A stretch of 64,000 nt of DNA from Zeimonas sp046347945 (lineage in GTDB: Bacteria; Pseudomonadota; Gammaproteobacteria; Burkholderiales; Burkholderiaceae_E), in contig JAXMFB010000006.1 in assembly GCA_046347945.1 (NCBI GenBank), positions 62,001 to 126,000 on the forward strand, given 5' to 3'. The notes under the pieces were generated by a model. It saw only the letters and a program-made list of their open reading frames with translations, was not told the origin of the DNA and did no database searches. This document shows, one piece after another, positions 28,733 to 37,426 of this stretch (position 1 is the first letter of the stretch; each line of letters opens with the position of its first letter). The position numbers and the translations under genes were made by a program.

Positions 28733-31700
28733 ACGCAGGCGAGAGCCGGTACCAGGCGACGTAGAGCGCCGGCACGAACAGCAAGGTGAGCGCGGTGGCC
28801 ACGATCAGCCCGCCCATGATCGCGAAGGCCATCGGCCCCCACAGCACGTCGCGCGAGAGCGGGATCATCGCCAGCACCGCTGCAGCGGCGGTCAGCGTGA
28901 TCGGGCGAAAGCGCCGCACCGCCGACTCGCGAACCGCATCCCAGCGGGTCAGGCCGGCGCCCACGTCCTGGCGGATCTGGTCGACCAGGATCACCGTGTT
29001 GCGCATGATCATGCCACCCAGCGCGATCATGCCGAGCATGGCGACGAAACCGAACGGCTTGGCGAACAGCAGCAGCGCCGCCGCGATGCCGATGACACCC
29101 AGCGGCGCCGTCAGCAGCACCATCGCGGTGAGGGAGAAGCTGCGCAGCTGGATCATGAGCAGCGCCAGCACCGCCGCAGCCAGCATCGGCATCCCGGCGT
29201 TGATCGACGCCTGCGCCTTGGCGTTCTCCTCGAACGGGCCGCCGGCTTCGATGCGGTAGCCGGGCGGCAACTTGCCGCGCAGCGCGTCCAGCGTCCGGTC
29301 GATGCGCACGGTGACGTCCGGCGCCTGGACGCCATCGACGATGTCGGCGCGTACGGTGAGCACCGGGACCCGGCTGCGCCGCCACACGATAGGCTCCTCC
29401 ATCGTCTCCTCGATGGCAGCGACCTGGGCGAGCGGCACCGAGCGGCCGCTGGCGGTGCGGACCTGCAGGTTGCGCAGGTTGGCCAGCGACGCCCGCTCGC
29501 CCGGCGGCGCGCGCATCACGACGTCGATCAGCTGGTCGTCCTCGCGATACTTGCCGATCACGGCACCCGACAGCGCACCGCCGAGCGCGCGAGCGACCTG
29601 CGCCGAGCTCGATCCGATGGCGCGCGCCTTGTCCTGGTCCACCACGACGCGCACCGCGGGGGCCTGGTCGCCCCAGTCGAGGTGGGTATCGATCGTCGCC
29701 GGGTCGGCGCGCATGTGCTCGGCCAGCCGGGTGGCGATCGCCTTGAGCTGCGCGTAATCGTCGCCCGTCACGCGGAACTGGATCGGGTACGCCACCGGCG
29801 GGCCGAGCGGCGTCCGGAACGCCCGGATCCGAACGCCGGGGAACGCATCGTCCAGGAGCCCGCGCAGTCGCGCCAGCGCGCGTTCCCGGCCCGCGACGTC
29901 GCGGGTCAGGATGACGAACTGCGCGAAGTTGCTGCGGAACAGTTGCTGGTCGAGCGACAGGTAGTAGCGCGGCGACCCGTTGCCCACGTAGCCGACATAG
30001 GTCTCGATGTCGGCATCCTTCGCCAGGTAGGCCTCCAGCCTGCGCGCCTCCTGTTCGGTGGCCCGATAGCTCGCCCCCTCGGGCAGCCACATCTCGACCA
30101 GGATCTCGGCCCGGTTCGAGTTCGGGAAGAACTGTTTCTCGGTCAGGCCCATCCCGACGACGCCCAGCGCAAAGGCCGCGACGGTGGCTGCGATGGTGAG
30201 CCCGCGGCGGCGCATGCACCACTCGATCGTCCGGCGCAGGCCGCGATAGAAGCGCGTGTCGAACACCTCGTGCCCTTCGTCGCGAGGCTTCTTCAGCAGG
30301 TAGGAACCGATGAACGGCGTGAGGCCGACCGCGGCCACCCAGGAGACGAGCAGCGCGATCGTCACGACGGCGAAGATCCCGAACGTGTACTCGCCGGTGG
30401 TCGACTTCGCGGTGGCGATCGGGAGGAAGCCCGATGCCGTGATCAGGGTCCCGGTGAGCATCGGGAACGCGGTGCTGGTATAGGCGAACGTGGCCGCGGA
30501 GAAGCGGTCGAACCCTTCCTCGATCTTGCGCGCCATCATCTCGATCGCGATCATCGCGTCGTCGACCAGCAGGCCGAGCGCGATGACCAGCGCCCCGGTC
30601 GAGATGCGGTGCAGGTCGATGCCGAACCAGGCCATCGCGACGAAGGTGCCGGCCAGCACCAGCGGGATCGTCAGTGCGACGACCGCGCCCGCGCGCAGGC
30701 CCAGGGTCAGGAAGCTGACCGCCAGGACGATGCCGACCGCCTCGGCGAGCACGCGCATGAACAGGCCCACCGCCTCGTGCACGATGCGCGGCTGGTCGGA
30801 CACCTTGGCGAACTCCACGCCCACCGGCAGGTCGGCGCGAAGCCGCTGCATCGCCTGCTCGAGGTTGCGGCCGAGCTCGATCACGTCGCCCCTGGGCACC
30901 ATCGATACCCCGAGGCCGATCGCCTGGTGGCCGCCGAACCTCATCGTGTACACTGGTGGATCGACGTACCCGCGGAACACCCGCGCGACGTCGCCCAGCC
31001 GCACCACCCGTCCGCCGATGTCGAGCCGCAACTCGCGCACCTCGCGCACGGTGTCGAACTGCCCTGTCACCCGCAGCGGCACCGCCCGGGTCTCGCCCTG
31101 CACCGTGCCAGCCGGCGTCACGATGTTCTGCGCCTGCAGCTGCTCGGCAATGCGCTGGGGATCGATCCCCAGCGTGGCCAGTGCCTGCGTGGACGCCTCG
31201 ACGTAGATGCGCTGCTCCTGCACGCCGAACAGCTCGATCTTCTGCACGTCGGGCACGCGCAGCAGCTCCTGGCGCACGCCCTCGACGACGCGGCGCAACT
31301 CCTCCATCGTGAACCCGTCGCCGGTGAACGCGTAGATCGTGCCGAACACGTCGCCGAACTCGTCGTTGAAGAACGGGCCGATCGCCTCGGGCGGCAGGGT
31401 GCTGCGGATGTCGTCGATCTTCTTGCGCACCTGGTACCAGATCTGCGGCACCTCGCGCGGGGGCGCGGTGTCCTGCAGCTCGAGGACGATCAGCGACTCG
31501 CCCGCCTTCGAATAGCTGCGGGTCCACTTGAAGTAAGGCACCTCCTGCAGCTTGCGCTCGATGCGGTCGGTGATCGCCTCGTCGACCTGCGCGGTGGTGG
31601 CGCCGGGCCAGATGGTGCGCACGACCATCGCGCGGAAAGTGAAATCGGGATCCTCGCGCTGGCCGAGTCGCAGGTACGCCAGCGTTCCGGCGATCGCCAC

Positions 31701-31802
31701 CACCAGGACGAAGAACAGCGTGAGCTGCGGAAAGCGCAGCGCCGCGGCCGACAGGTTGAGCCGCGACGACGGCGTGCCTGGCGCGCTCGGCGCCGGGCTC
31801 AT
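28725..31802 (-). CDS. RND efflux pump, inner-membrane permease
   Basis: This 1025-residue RND transporter belongs to the HAE1/AcrB-like superfamily. The first membrane helix (LTLFFVLVVAIAGTLAYLRL) is followed by the periplasmic porter start REDPDFTFRAMVV. A central membrane block has ALVIALGLLVDDAMIAIE, the RND proton-relay motif, and the C-terminal half repeats the fold (FGFVAMLGMIALGGMIM). The REDP-type N-terminus is that of the MdtB/TriC-like 'hydrophobe exporter' branch seen in betaproteobacteria. The start overlaps the adaptor's stop (ATGA). No outer-membrane channel gene follows, so a shared TolC-type channel is likely. Confidence 0.92.
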   Translation of the reverse strand: MSPAPSAPGTPSSRLNLSAAALRFPQLTLFFVLVVAIAGTLAYLRLGQREDPDFTFRAMVVRTIWPGATTAQVDEAITDRIERKLQEVPYFKWTRSYSKAGESLIVLELQDTAPPREVPQIWYQVRKKIDDIRSTLPPEAIGPFFNDEFGDVFGTIYAFTGDGFTMEELRRVVEGVRQELLRVPDVQKIELFGVQEQRIYVEASTQALATLGIDPQRIAEQLQAQNIVTPAGTVQGETRAVPLRVTGQFDTVREVRELRLDIGGRVVRLGDVARVFRGYVDPPVYTMRFGGHQAIGLGVSMVPRGDVIELGRNLEQAMQRLRADLPVGVEFAKVSDQPRIVHEAVGLFMRVLAEAVGIVLAVSFLTLGLRAGAVVALTIPLVLAGTFVAMAWFGIDLHRISTGALVIALGLLVDDAMIAIEMMARKIEEGFDRFSAATFAYTSTAFPMLTGTLITASGFLPIATAKSTTGEYTFGIFAVVTIALLVSWVAAVGLTPFIGSYLLKKPRDEGHEVFDTRFYRGLRRTIEWCMRRRGLTIAATVAAFALGVVGMGLTEKQFFPNSNRAEILVEMWLPEGASYRATEQEARRLEAYLAKDADIETYVGYVGNGSPRYYLSLDQQLFRSNFAQFVILTRDVAGRERALARLRGLLDDAFPGVRIRAFRTPLGPPVAYPIQFRVTGDDYAQLKAIATRLAEHMRADPATIDTHLDWGDQAPAVRVVVDQDKARAIGSSSAQVARALGGALSGAVIGKYREDDQLIDVVMRAPPGERASLANLRNLQVRTASGRSVPLAQVAAIEETMEEPIVWRRSRVPVLTVRADIVDGVQAPDVTVRIDRTLDALRGKLPPGYRIEAGGPFEENAKAQASINAGMPMLAAAVLALLMIQLRSFSLTAMVLLTAPLGVIGIAAALLLFAKPFGFVAMLGMIALGGMIMRNTVILVDQIRQDVGAGLTRWDAVRESAVRRFRPITLTAAAAVLAMIPLSRDVLWGPMAFAIMGGLIVATALTLLFVPALYVAWYRLSPASR

Positions 31803-32887
31803 CGACCGGCCCCGGCCGCGGCCGGATCGAGCACCCTCACCTTCTGGCCGGCCACGAGCAGGTTGGCGCCGGCGGTCACGATCCGGTCGCCTGCGGACAC
31901 GCCTTCGGCAATGCGCACGGCCTCGTCGAGATACCCGGCGGTGACCACCGCTACCGGCTGGACCGTGCCGTCGGCGGCGACTCGCCAGACGTGCGGCCGG
32001 CCGTCCTGCGAATACAGCGCCGACAGAGGCAACTCGAAACCGGGCACCGTATCGCGCGCGGCGCGCACCACGGCCGTCATCCCCAGGCCGATGCCGGCGG
32101 TGTCGCCCTGCAGCGCGAGCCGCATCGCGAACGTTCGCGAGGCCGGGTCCGAGGCCGGCGAGACTTCGCGCACGACCGCGCTGCGCGGCTGCGGGCCGAG
32201 CGCCGGGATCACTGCCTGCCAGGTGCGCGTGGCGCGCGCAATGGCGAGGTCGCCCTCGGGGACGGCGACTTCGAGCTCGTATTCGCCGCTGCGCGCGACC
32301 CGCACGACCGACTGGCCGGCTGCCACGACCTGCCCGGCCTCGGCGTCGATCGCGGTGACCACGCCGGCCACGTCGGCGCGCAGCGTCTGGAACGCGGCGC
32401 TGTTGCCGGCCTGCGCGAGCTGTGCCTCGGCGCTGCGGCGGCGCGCATCGGCCGCGTCGGCAGTCGCCTGCTGGCGATCCACCTGTGCCTGGCTCACGAA
32501 GCTGCGCTGGCGCAGGTCGCGCAACCGGTCGAGCTCGACGCGGGCCAGCGCAAGTTCGGTACGCGCCGCGTCGAGCAGCGAGCGTGCCGCGGCGACCGCC
32601 GGCGCGAGATCCTGCGGATCCAGCCGCGCCAGCACCTGTCCGGGAGCGACGGCATCGCCGACCGATACCGTGCGCTGCGCGATCTTTCCCCCGACGCGAA
32701 AGCCGTACCGGCTCTCCACGCGCGGCCGCACGGCCGCCGGCAGCGCCAGTTCGACCGGGGAGCTCTGCGCCTGGACCACGATGCTGCGCACCGGGCGAAC
32801 CGGTTCCTGGGCGACCGGAACCGGCTTCTGGCAGCCGGCGAGCAGGATCACGGGCAGCATGCCCGACAGCAGCAGGTGCACTCTCAT
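31799..32887 (-). CDS. RND efflux periplasmic adaptor (MFP), lipoprotein
   Basis: A 362-residue membrane-fusion protein. The start at 32887 gives a lipoprotein signal MRVHLLLSGMLPVILLAGC with the lipid-bearing Cys19; the longer frame from 32998 lacks any signal and crosses the promoter. It has the barrel-sandwich motif VGDAVAPGQVLARLDPQDL, a helical hairpin (about residues 90-150), and the second lipoyl half AGVVTAIDAEAGQVVAAGQ. It bridges the inner-membrane pump and the outer-membrane channel. It is the first gene of the two-gene efflux operon. Confidence 0.9.
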   Translation of the reverse strand: MRVHLLLSGMLPVILLAGCQKPVPVAQEPVRPVRSIVVQAQSSPVELALPAAVRPRVESRYGFRVGGKIAQRTVSVGDAVAPGQVLARLDPQDLAPAVAAARSLLDAARTELALARVELDRLRDLRQRSFVSQAQVDRQQATADAADARRRSAEAQLAQAGNSAAFQTLRADVAGVVTAIDAEAGQVVAAGQSVVRVARSGEYELEVAVPEGDLAIARATRTWQAVIPALGPQPRSAVVREVSPASDPASRTFAMRLALQGDTAGIGLGMTAVVRAARDTVPGFELPLSALYSQDGRPHVWRVAADGTVQPVAVVTAGYLDEAVRIAEGVSAGDRIVTAGANLLVAGQKVRVLDPAAAGAGR

Positions 32888-32901
32888 CGAGCGGGAGTCC
32901 G

Positions 32902-32925
32902 TAATAACTGACGTGTCGGTCATTA
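32902..32925. promoter_or_regulatory. TetR-type operator candidate of the efflux operon
   Basis: A 24-bp imperfect palindrome: TAATAACTGAC, two central bases, then the inverse of TAATGACCGAC, with 9 of 11 half-site positions symmetric. It covers the end of the -10 box and the expected transcription start of the efflux operon, a typical repressor position. No TetR gene is nearby. Confidence 0.6.
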
Positions 32926-32953
32926 ATCTACGCGAAGTCCCGGAAGCGGTCAA
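32925..32953 (-). promoter_or_regulatory. Promoter of the RND efflux operon
   Basis: On the minus strand TTGACC (32953-32948) and TAGATT (32930-32925) are exactly 17 bp apart. The predicted start, near 32918, gives a leader of about 30 nt to the adaptor ATG. Confidence 0.72.
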
Positions 32954-32965
32954 CGCGGCGCCGCC

Positions 32966-32971
32966 TACAAT
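32966..32971 (+). promoter_or_regulatory. -10 box of hpnC, possible leaderless start
   Basis: TACAAT lies exactly 7 bp before the hpnC ATG, so transcription would begin at or next to the start codon. There is no Shine-Dalgarno sequence and no clear -35 box. The stretch overlaps the divergent efflux promoter. Confidence 0.45.
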
Positions 32972-32978
32972 CGCGGCC

Positions 32979-33812
32979 ATGTCCCGAACCCTGGTCACGT
33001 CGGTCGACCACTACGAGAACTTCCCGGTCGCCTCGCTGCTCGTGCCGGCACCACTGCGCCCGGCGGTGGCGGCGATCTACCGGTTCGCGCGCCACGCCGA
33101 CGATCTCGCCGACGAGGGCGACGCGACGCCGTCCGAGCGTCTCGATGCCCTGGGCGAACTCGATCGCGCGCTGCGCGGCGAAGGCGTCGATCCGCCGGTG
33201 ATCGCGCAGTTGCGCCCCCACCTCGAAGCCCACGCGCTGCCGGTGGCGCCGCTGCGCGCGCTGCTGTCGGCCTTTGCGCAGGACGTCGGCCCCGTGCGCC
33301 ACCCGTCGTGGAGCAGCGTCACCGACTACTGCGGCCGCTCGGCCAACCCGATCGGCGAACTGATGCTGCGCCTGTTCGGCGCCTGGAACGCGTTCACGCG
33401 GATTCCCTCCGACGAGGTGTGCACCGCGCTGCAGCTGCTGAATTTCCTGCAGGACCTCGCACAGGACTGGCGCCGCGACCGCCTGTACCTGCCGCTGGAC
33501 GAATTGCACGATGCAGGACTGTCCGAGAACGACGTCGCACGCTCCGTCGCCGACGGGCATGCGAGCGATGCGCTCGCGTATTTCCTGTCCGGGCAGACCG
33601 ACCGCGCGCGCACGCTGCTCGAGTCCGGCGCCGTGCTGGCGCAGCGGGTGCCGTGGCGACTGTCGCTCGAGTTGCGCGCGATCGTCGCCGGCGGCCTGCG
33701 CGTGGCCCACCGGCTGCGCGCCGCCGGCCACGACCCGATCGCGCATCGTCCGTCGCTCGGTTGGCACGATGCGCCAGCGCTGGCGAAGCTGTGGTGGCGC
33801 ACACCCAAATGA
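32979..33812 (+). CDS. hpnC: Hydroxysqualene synthase HpnC
   Basis: This 277-residue squalene/phytoene-synthase-family protein begins with the HpnC hallmark SVDHYENFPVASLLVP. The first metal-binding motif is at Asp41-Asp45 (HADDLADEG) and the second is QDLAQDWRRDRLYLP. HpnC converts presqualene diphosphate to hydroxysqualene, the second step of the bacterial HpnD-HpnC-HpnE route to squalene. The much longer open frame running through this region from 28 kb is an antisense shadow; ATG 32979 is the family start. Its stop overlaps the hpnD start by ATGA. Confidence 0.93.
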   Translation: MSRTLVTSVDHYENFPVASLLVPAPLRPAVAAIYRFARHADDLADEGDATPSERLDALGELDRALRGEGVDPPVIAQLRPHLEAHALPVAPLRALLSAFAQDVGPVRHPSWSSVTDYCGRSANPIGELMLRLFGAWNAFTRIPSDEVCTALQLLNFLQDLAQDWRRDRLYLPLDELHDAGLSENDVARSVADGHASDALAYFLSGQTDRARTLLESGAVLAQRVPWRLSLELRAIVAGGLRVAHRLRAAGHDPIAHRPSLGWHDAPALAKLWWRTPK

Positions 33813-34657
33813 CCCCGGACGAATACTGCCAGGACAAGGCCGCGCGCAGCGGCTCGAGCTTTTACTACAGCTTCCTGTTCCTGCCTCCCGAGCGTCGTCG
33901 CGCGATCACCGCGCTGTACGCGTACTGCCGCGAGGTCGACGACACCGTCGACGAGGCGACCGACCCGCAGGTCGCCCGCGCCCGGCTCGACTGGTGGCGC
34001 GGCGAGATCGAGCGCCTGTTCGCAGGCGATCCGCAGCATCCGGTCACGCGCGCGCTGGCCCCTCACCTGGAGAGCTGCGCCATCGACCGGGCGTCGCTGG
34101 CCGCGATCATCGACGGCATGCAGATGGACCTCGAGCAGGACCGCTACCCCGACTTCGAGGGCCTGCAACTGTACTGCCACCGGGTCGCGGGGGTGGTCGG
34201 CGGGCTGGCTGCCGGCATCTTCGGCGCGCGCAACGCCGGCACGCTGGCTTACGCCGAGCGGCTCGGCCTGGCGTTCCAGCTCACCAACATCGTCCGCGAC
34301 GTCGGCGAAGATGCCCGCAAGGGCCGCATCTACCTGCCGCTCGAAGACCTCCAGCGCTTCGGCGTGCCGGCGCACGAGATCCTCGCGGCGCGGCCGAGCG
34401 ATCGTTTCGTCGCGCTGATGCGCTTCGAGGCCGAGCGCGCCCGCGACTGCTATCGGCAGGCGTTCGCACTGCTCGAGCCCGCCGAGCGGCGCGCGCAGCG
34501 CCCAGGCCTGATGATGGCCGCGATCTACGCGCGGCTGCTCGACGAGATCGAGCGCGACGGCTTCCGGGTGCTGACGCACCGCACCTCGCTCACCCCGATC
34601 CGCAAGCTGTGGCTCGCGTGGAAGACCTGGGTGACGGGCCGGCCTCCCCGCGTCTGA
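33809..34657 (+). CDS. hpnD: Presqualene diphosphate synthase HpnD
   Basis: A 282-residue enzyme that condenses two farnesyl diphosphates to presqualene diphosphate. It starts TPDEYCQDKAARSGSSFYYS and has the first aspartate motif at Asp44-Asp48 (REVDDTVDEA). The second, NIVRDVGEDARKGRIYLPLE, is in the last third. This N-terminus is diagnostic for HpnD rather than phytoene synthase. It overlaps hpnC by 4 bp and ends 6 bp before hpnE, so the three form one translationally linked operon. Confidence 0.94.
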   Translation: MTPDEYCQDKAARSGSSFYYSFLFLPPERRRAITALYAYCREVDDTVDEATDPQVARARLDWWRGEIERLFAGDPQHPVTRALAPHLESCAIDRASLAAIIDGMQMDLEQDRYPDFEGLQLYCHRVAGVVGGLAAGIFGARNAGTLAYAERLGLAFQLTNIVRDVGEDARKGRIYLPLEDLQRFGVPAHEILAARPSDRFVALMRFEAERARDCYRQAFALLEPAERRAQRPGLMMAAIYARLLDEIERDGFRVLTHRTSLTPIRKLWLAWKTWVTGRPPRV

Positions 34658-34663
34658 CACGGC

Positions 34664-36082
34664 GTGTCCCTGCCCGCTTCCCCGAGCGCCGAGCGGCCGG
34701 CTTTGCCGCCCGCCGGCACGCCCGCGGTCGCCGTGGTCGGGGCCGGCTGGTCGGGGCTGGCGGCCGCCGTGGCGCTGGCCGAAGCCGGCCTGCGCGTGAC
34801 GGTGTTCGAGTCTGCGCCGCAGGCGGGCGGTCGCGCGCGCACCACGGAGCTCGAGACGCCGTTCGGCCGCATCGCGCTCGACAACGGACAGCACCTGATC
34901 GTCGGCGCGTACCGCCGGACGCTGGCGCTCGTCGAGCGGCTCGGCGCTGCGCCTCGCCTGCATCGCCATCCGATGCACCTGGCGTCGTCCTCGGGGCTGT
35001 CGCTGCGCGCCGCGCCGCTGCCGGCGCCGCTTCACCTCGGATGGGGCCTGCTGCGCGCTCGGGGCCTGGCGTGGCGCGAACGCGCCGCGCTGGTCCGGTT
35101 GATGGGCGGCTTGCGCCGCGCGGGCTGGACGGCGCCCGAAGCCGAAACGGTCGAATCGATGCTCGGCCGCTTCCGGCAGCCGGCGCGGCTCGTCGAGCGG
35201 TTGTGGGCGCCGCTGTGCGTGGGCGCGCTGAACACGCTGCCGACCGAGGCCTGCGCCCGCACCTTCGCCGCCGTGCTGCGCGACACGCTGGGCGCCGCAG
35301 CCGACGCCAGCGATTTCGTCGCGCCCGACGCACCGCTGGGCGCGCTGCTGCCGGAACCTGCGCTCGACCGGCTGCGCCGCCTCGGCGCCTCGGTTCGCCT
35401 GCGCGCCACGGTTCGCGAGCTTCGCGCGTCGCCGTCCGGATGGCGGGTCGGCGGCGACGACGAAGCGTATGCCGCACTGCTGCTCGCGCTGCCCCCTGGT
35501 CCGCGTCGAGGCTCCTCGGGCCGCTCGGCCTGGACGTCGACCCGCTGCAGGCCTTCGAGCCCGAGCCGATCGCCACGGCCTGGACGATGTGGCCCGCCGG
35601 CGACGCCCCGCTTGCCGCGGTGGCTGATGCTGGACGAAGACCCCGCGCGGCGGCACTTCGGACAGTGGTCGTTCGATCGCGGGGTCATCGGCGCTGCGCG
35701 CGTGGCCGGTGTCGTCGTCAGCGCTGCGAGCCGCATCGCCGACGAGGCGCCCGAAGCGGTCGCCCGGGGGATTGCGGATCAGCTGCAGCAGGCGGTCGGC
35801 GGACCGCGCGCCGCCGCGGTCCGCGTCGTCACGGAGCGGCGGGCGACTTTCCGCTGCACGCCTGCGCGACCGCGGCTGGCCTGCGACCACTACGCGGGCC
35901 GCGCGTCGGGCCTGTGGCTGGCCGGCGACTGGCTCTGGCCCGACTATCCGGCGACGCTGGAATCGGCAGTGCGCAGCGGCCAGCAAGCCGCGTCCGGCAT
36001 CGTCGCCAGCCTCGGCGGGCGCGACGGCCCGCGGCCGGCAAGCGTGGCCGGGCTTCAGGGCCAGGCCGCTTCGAGCGCCTGA
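34664..36082 (+). CDS. hpnE: Hydroxysqualene dehydroxylase HpnE, with two compensating frameshifts
   Basis: A 472-residue FAD-dependent enzyme that reduces hydroxysqualene to squalene. The dinucleotide-binding motif AVAVVGAGWSGLAAAVALAE lies at 21-40, and the C-terminal FAD contact DWLWPDYPATLESAVRSG is intact. Residues about 278-316 read as unrelated Arg/Ser/Pro-rich sequence. The same DNA in the +2 frame gives GPLGLDVDPLQAFEPEPIA, the expected family sequence. A missing C in the run 35492-35496 and an extra T at 35612-35613 explain this exactly. The GTG start at 34664 is taken from the family length. The 3' end overlaps radA by 28 bp tail to tail. Either sequencing error or real damage is possible. 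Confidence 0.88.
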   Translation: MSLPASPSAERPALPPAGTPAVAVVGAGWSGLAAAVALAEAGLRVTVFESAPQAGGRARTTELETPFGRIALDNGQHLIVGAYRRTLALVERLGAAPRLHRHPMHLASSSGLSLRAAPLPAPLHLGWGLLRARGLAWRERAALVRLMGGLRRAGWTAPEAETVESMLGRFRQPARLVERLWAPLCVGALNTLPTEACARTFAAVLRDTLGAAADASDFVAPDAPLGALLPEPALDRLRRLGASVRLRATVRELRASPSGWRVGGDDEAYAALLLALPPGPRRGSSGRSAWTSTRCRPSSPSRSPRPGRCGPPATPRLPRWLMLDEDPARRHFGQWSFDRGVIGAARVAGVVVSAASRIADEAPEAVARGIADQLQQAVGGPRAAAVRVVTERRATFRCTPARPRLACDHYAGRASGLWLAGDWLWPDYPATLESAVRSGQQAASGIVASLGGRDGPRPASVAGLQGQAASSA

Positions 36083-37413
36083 TCGATTCGCTGCACCGGT
36101 ACGACGTCGAGTCCCTCGGCTGCGCGCTTCGGGGCGTTCGCAGTCGGGATCAGCACCCGCGAGAACCCCAGCTTGACCGCCTCGCGCAGCCGCTCCTGTC
36201 CGCGCGGCGCCGGCCGGATCTCGCCGGCGAGCCCCACCTCGCCGAACACCGCGAACCCCCGCGGCAGCGGCCGGTTCTTCAGCGACGAGACGATCGCCAG
36301 CAGCACCGCCAGGTCGGCAGCCGGCTCGCCGATGCGCACGCCGCCCACCGCGTTGATGAACACGTCCTGGTCGTAGCAGGCGATGCCCGCGTGCCGGTGC
36401 AGCACCGCGAGCAGCATCGCCAGCCGGTTGTGTTCGAGGCCGACCGACAGGCGCCGCGGATTGGGCACGTGCGCGGTGTCGACCAGCGCCTGGATCTCGA
36501 CCAGCAGCGGTCGCGACCCCTCCTGCGTGACCAGCACGCAGGAGCCCGGCACCCGGTCGGCGTGCTGCGAGAGGAACAGCGCCGACGGATTGGCCACGCC
36601 GCGCAGCCCGCGATCGGTCATCGCGAAGACGCCGAGCTCGTTGACCGCGCCGAAGCGGTTCTTGAACGCGCGCACCAGCCGGTACGACGAGTGCGTGTCG
36701 CCCTCGAAGTAGAGCACCGTGTCGACCATGTGCTCGAGCACGCGCGGGCCCGCGAGCGTGCCCTCCTTCGTCACGTGGCCGATCATCACCATCGCCACGC
36801 CGAGCTGCTTGGACAGTCGCGTGAGTTGCGCCGCGCACTCGCGCACCTGCGCGACCGAGCCGGGCGCCGACTGCATCTGCGCGGAGTACAGCGTCTGGAT
36901 CGAATCGATGACGACGACCGACGGACGGCGCTGCTGCACCGCGGTGCAGATCCGCTCGAGTTCGATCTCGGCCAGCAACGGCAGCCGCGCCGAGCCTGCG
37001 CCGAGCCGCCGCGCGCGCAGCGCCACCTGCGACGCCGACTCCTCGCCGGTGACGTAGAGCACCTCGAGCGTCGCGGACAGGTTGGCCAGCGTCTGCAGCA
37101 GGAGCGTGGACTTGCCGATGCCGGGATCGCCGCCGATCAGCACCACCGAACCCTCGACGAGGCCGCCCCCCAGCACGCGGTCGAATTCGTCGATGCCGGT
37201 GCCGACCCGCTCGGCTTCCTGTGCCGGCACCGCGTCGAGCATCACGACCTCGTGCGTGGGTGCCAGCGACTGGTAGCGATGGACTTCCGCGCGGGCCTCG
37301 AGCGACACCTCGACGAGCGTGTTCCAGGCGCTGCAGTGCGGGCACTGCCCCTGCCACCTGGCCGTCGTGCCGCCGCATTCGCTGCAGACGTGATGCGTTT
37401 TCGCCTTCGCCAT
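36055..37413 (-). CDS. radA: DNA repair protein RadA
   Basis: A 452-residue RecA-like branch-migration helicase that promotes recombination intermediates. The N-terminal zinc finger uses Cys10, Cys13, Cys24 and Cys27. Walker A GGDPGIGKST is at 94-103, the RadA-specific KNRFG motif appears in RAFKNRFGAVNELGVF, and a Lon-protease-like domain ends the protein (PRGFAVFGEVGLAGEIRP). Length is as usual. It lies 13 bp after alr on the same strand and converges on hpnE with a 28-bp overlap, so opposing transcripts are possible at the 3' end. Confidence 0.96.
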   Translation of the reverse strand: MAKAKTHHVCSECGGTTARWQGQCPHCSAWNTLVEVSLEARAEVHRYQSLAPTHEVVMLDAVPAQEAERVGTGIDEFDRVLGGGLVEGSVVLIGGDPGIGKSTLLLQTLANLSATLEVLYVTGEESASQVALRARRLGAGSARLPLLAEIELERICTAVQQRRPSVVVIDSIQTLYSAQMQSAPGSVAQVRECAAQLTRLSKQLGVAMVMIGHVTKEGTLAGPRVLEHMVDTVLYFEGDTHSSYRLVRAFKNRFGAVNELGVFAMTDRGLRGVANPSALFLSQHADRVPGSCVLVTQEGSRPLLVEIQALVDTAHVPNPRRLSVGLEHNRLAMLLAVLHRHAGIACYDQDVFINAVGGVRIGEPAADLAVLLAIVSSLKNRPLPRGFAVFGEVGLAGEIRPAPRGQERLREAVKLGFSRVLIPTANAPKRAAEGLDVVPVQRIDQALEAAWP

Positions 37414-37426
37414 CGTCGTCCGGCAC

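Noticed and set aside
28221..33812. A 1863-codon open frame on the plus strand
   Set aside because: It runs antisense to tRNA-Leu, the RND pump and its adaptor and is low-complexity His/Arg/Asp-rich sequence; only its last part from 32979 is hpnC. It results from the high GC content.
33326..37426. Long open frames opposite hpnCDE and radA (both strands)
   Set aside because: They show no family motifs and are rich in Arg, Ala and Gly; each is explained by the real gene on the other strand or frame.
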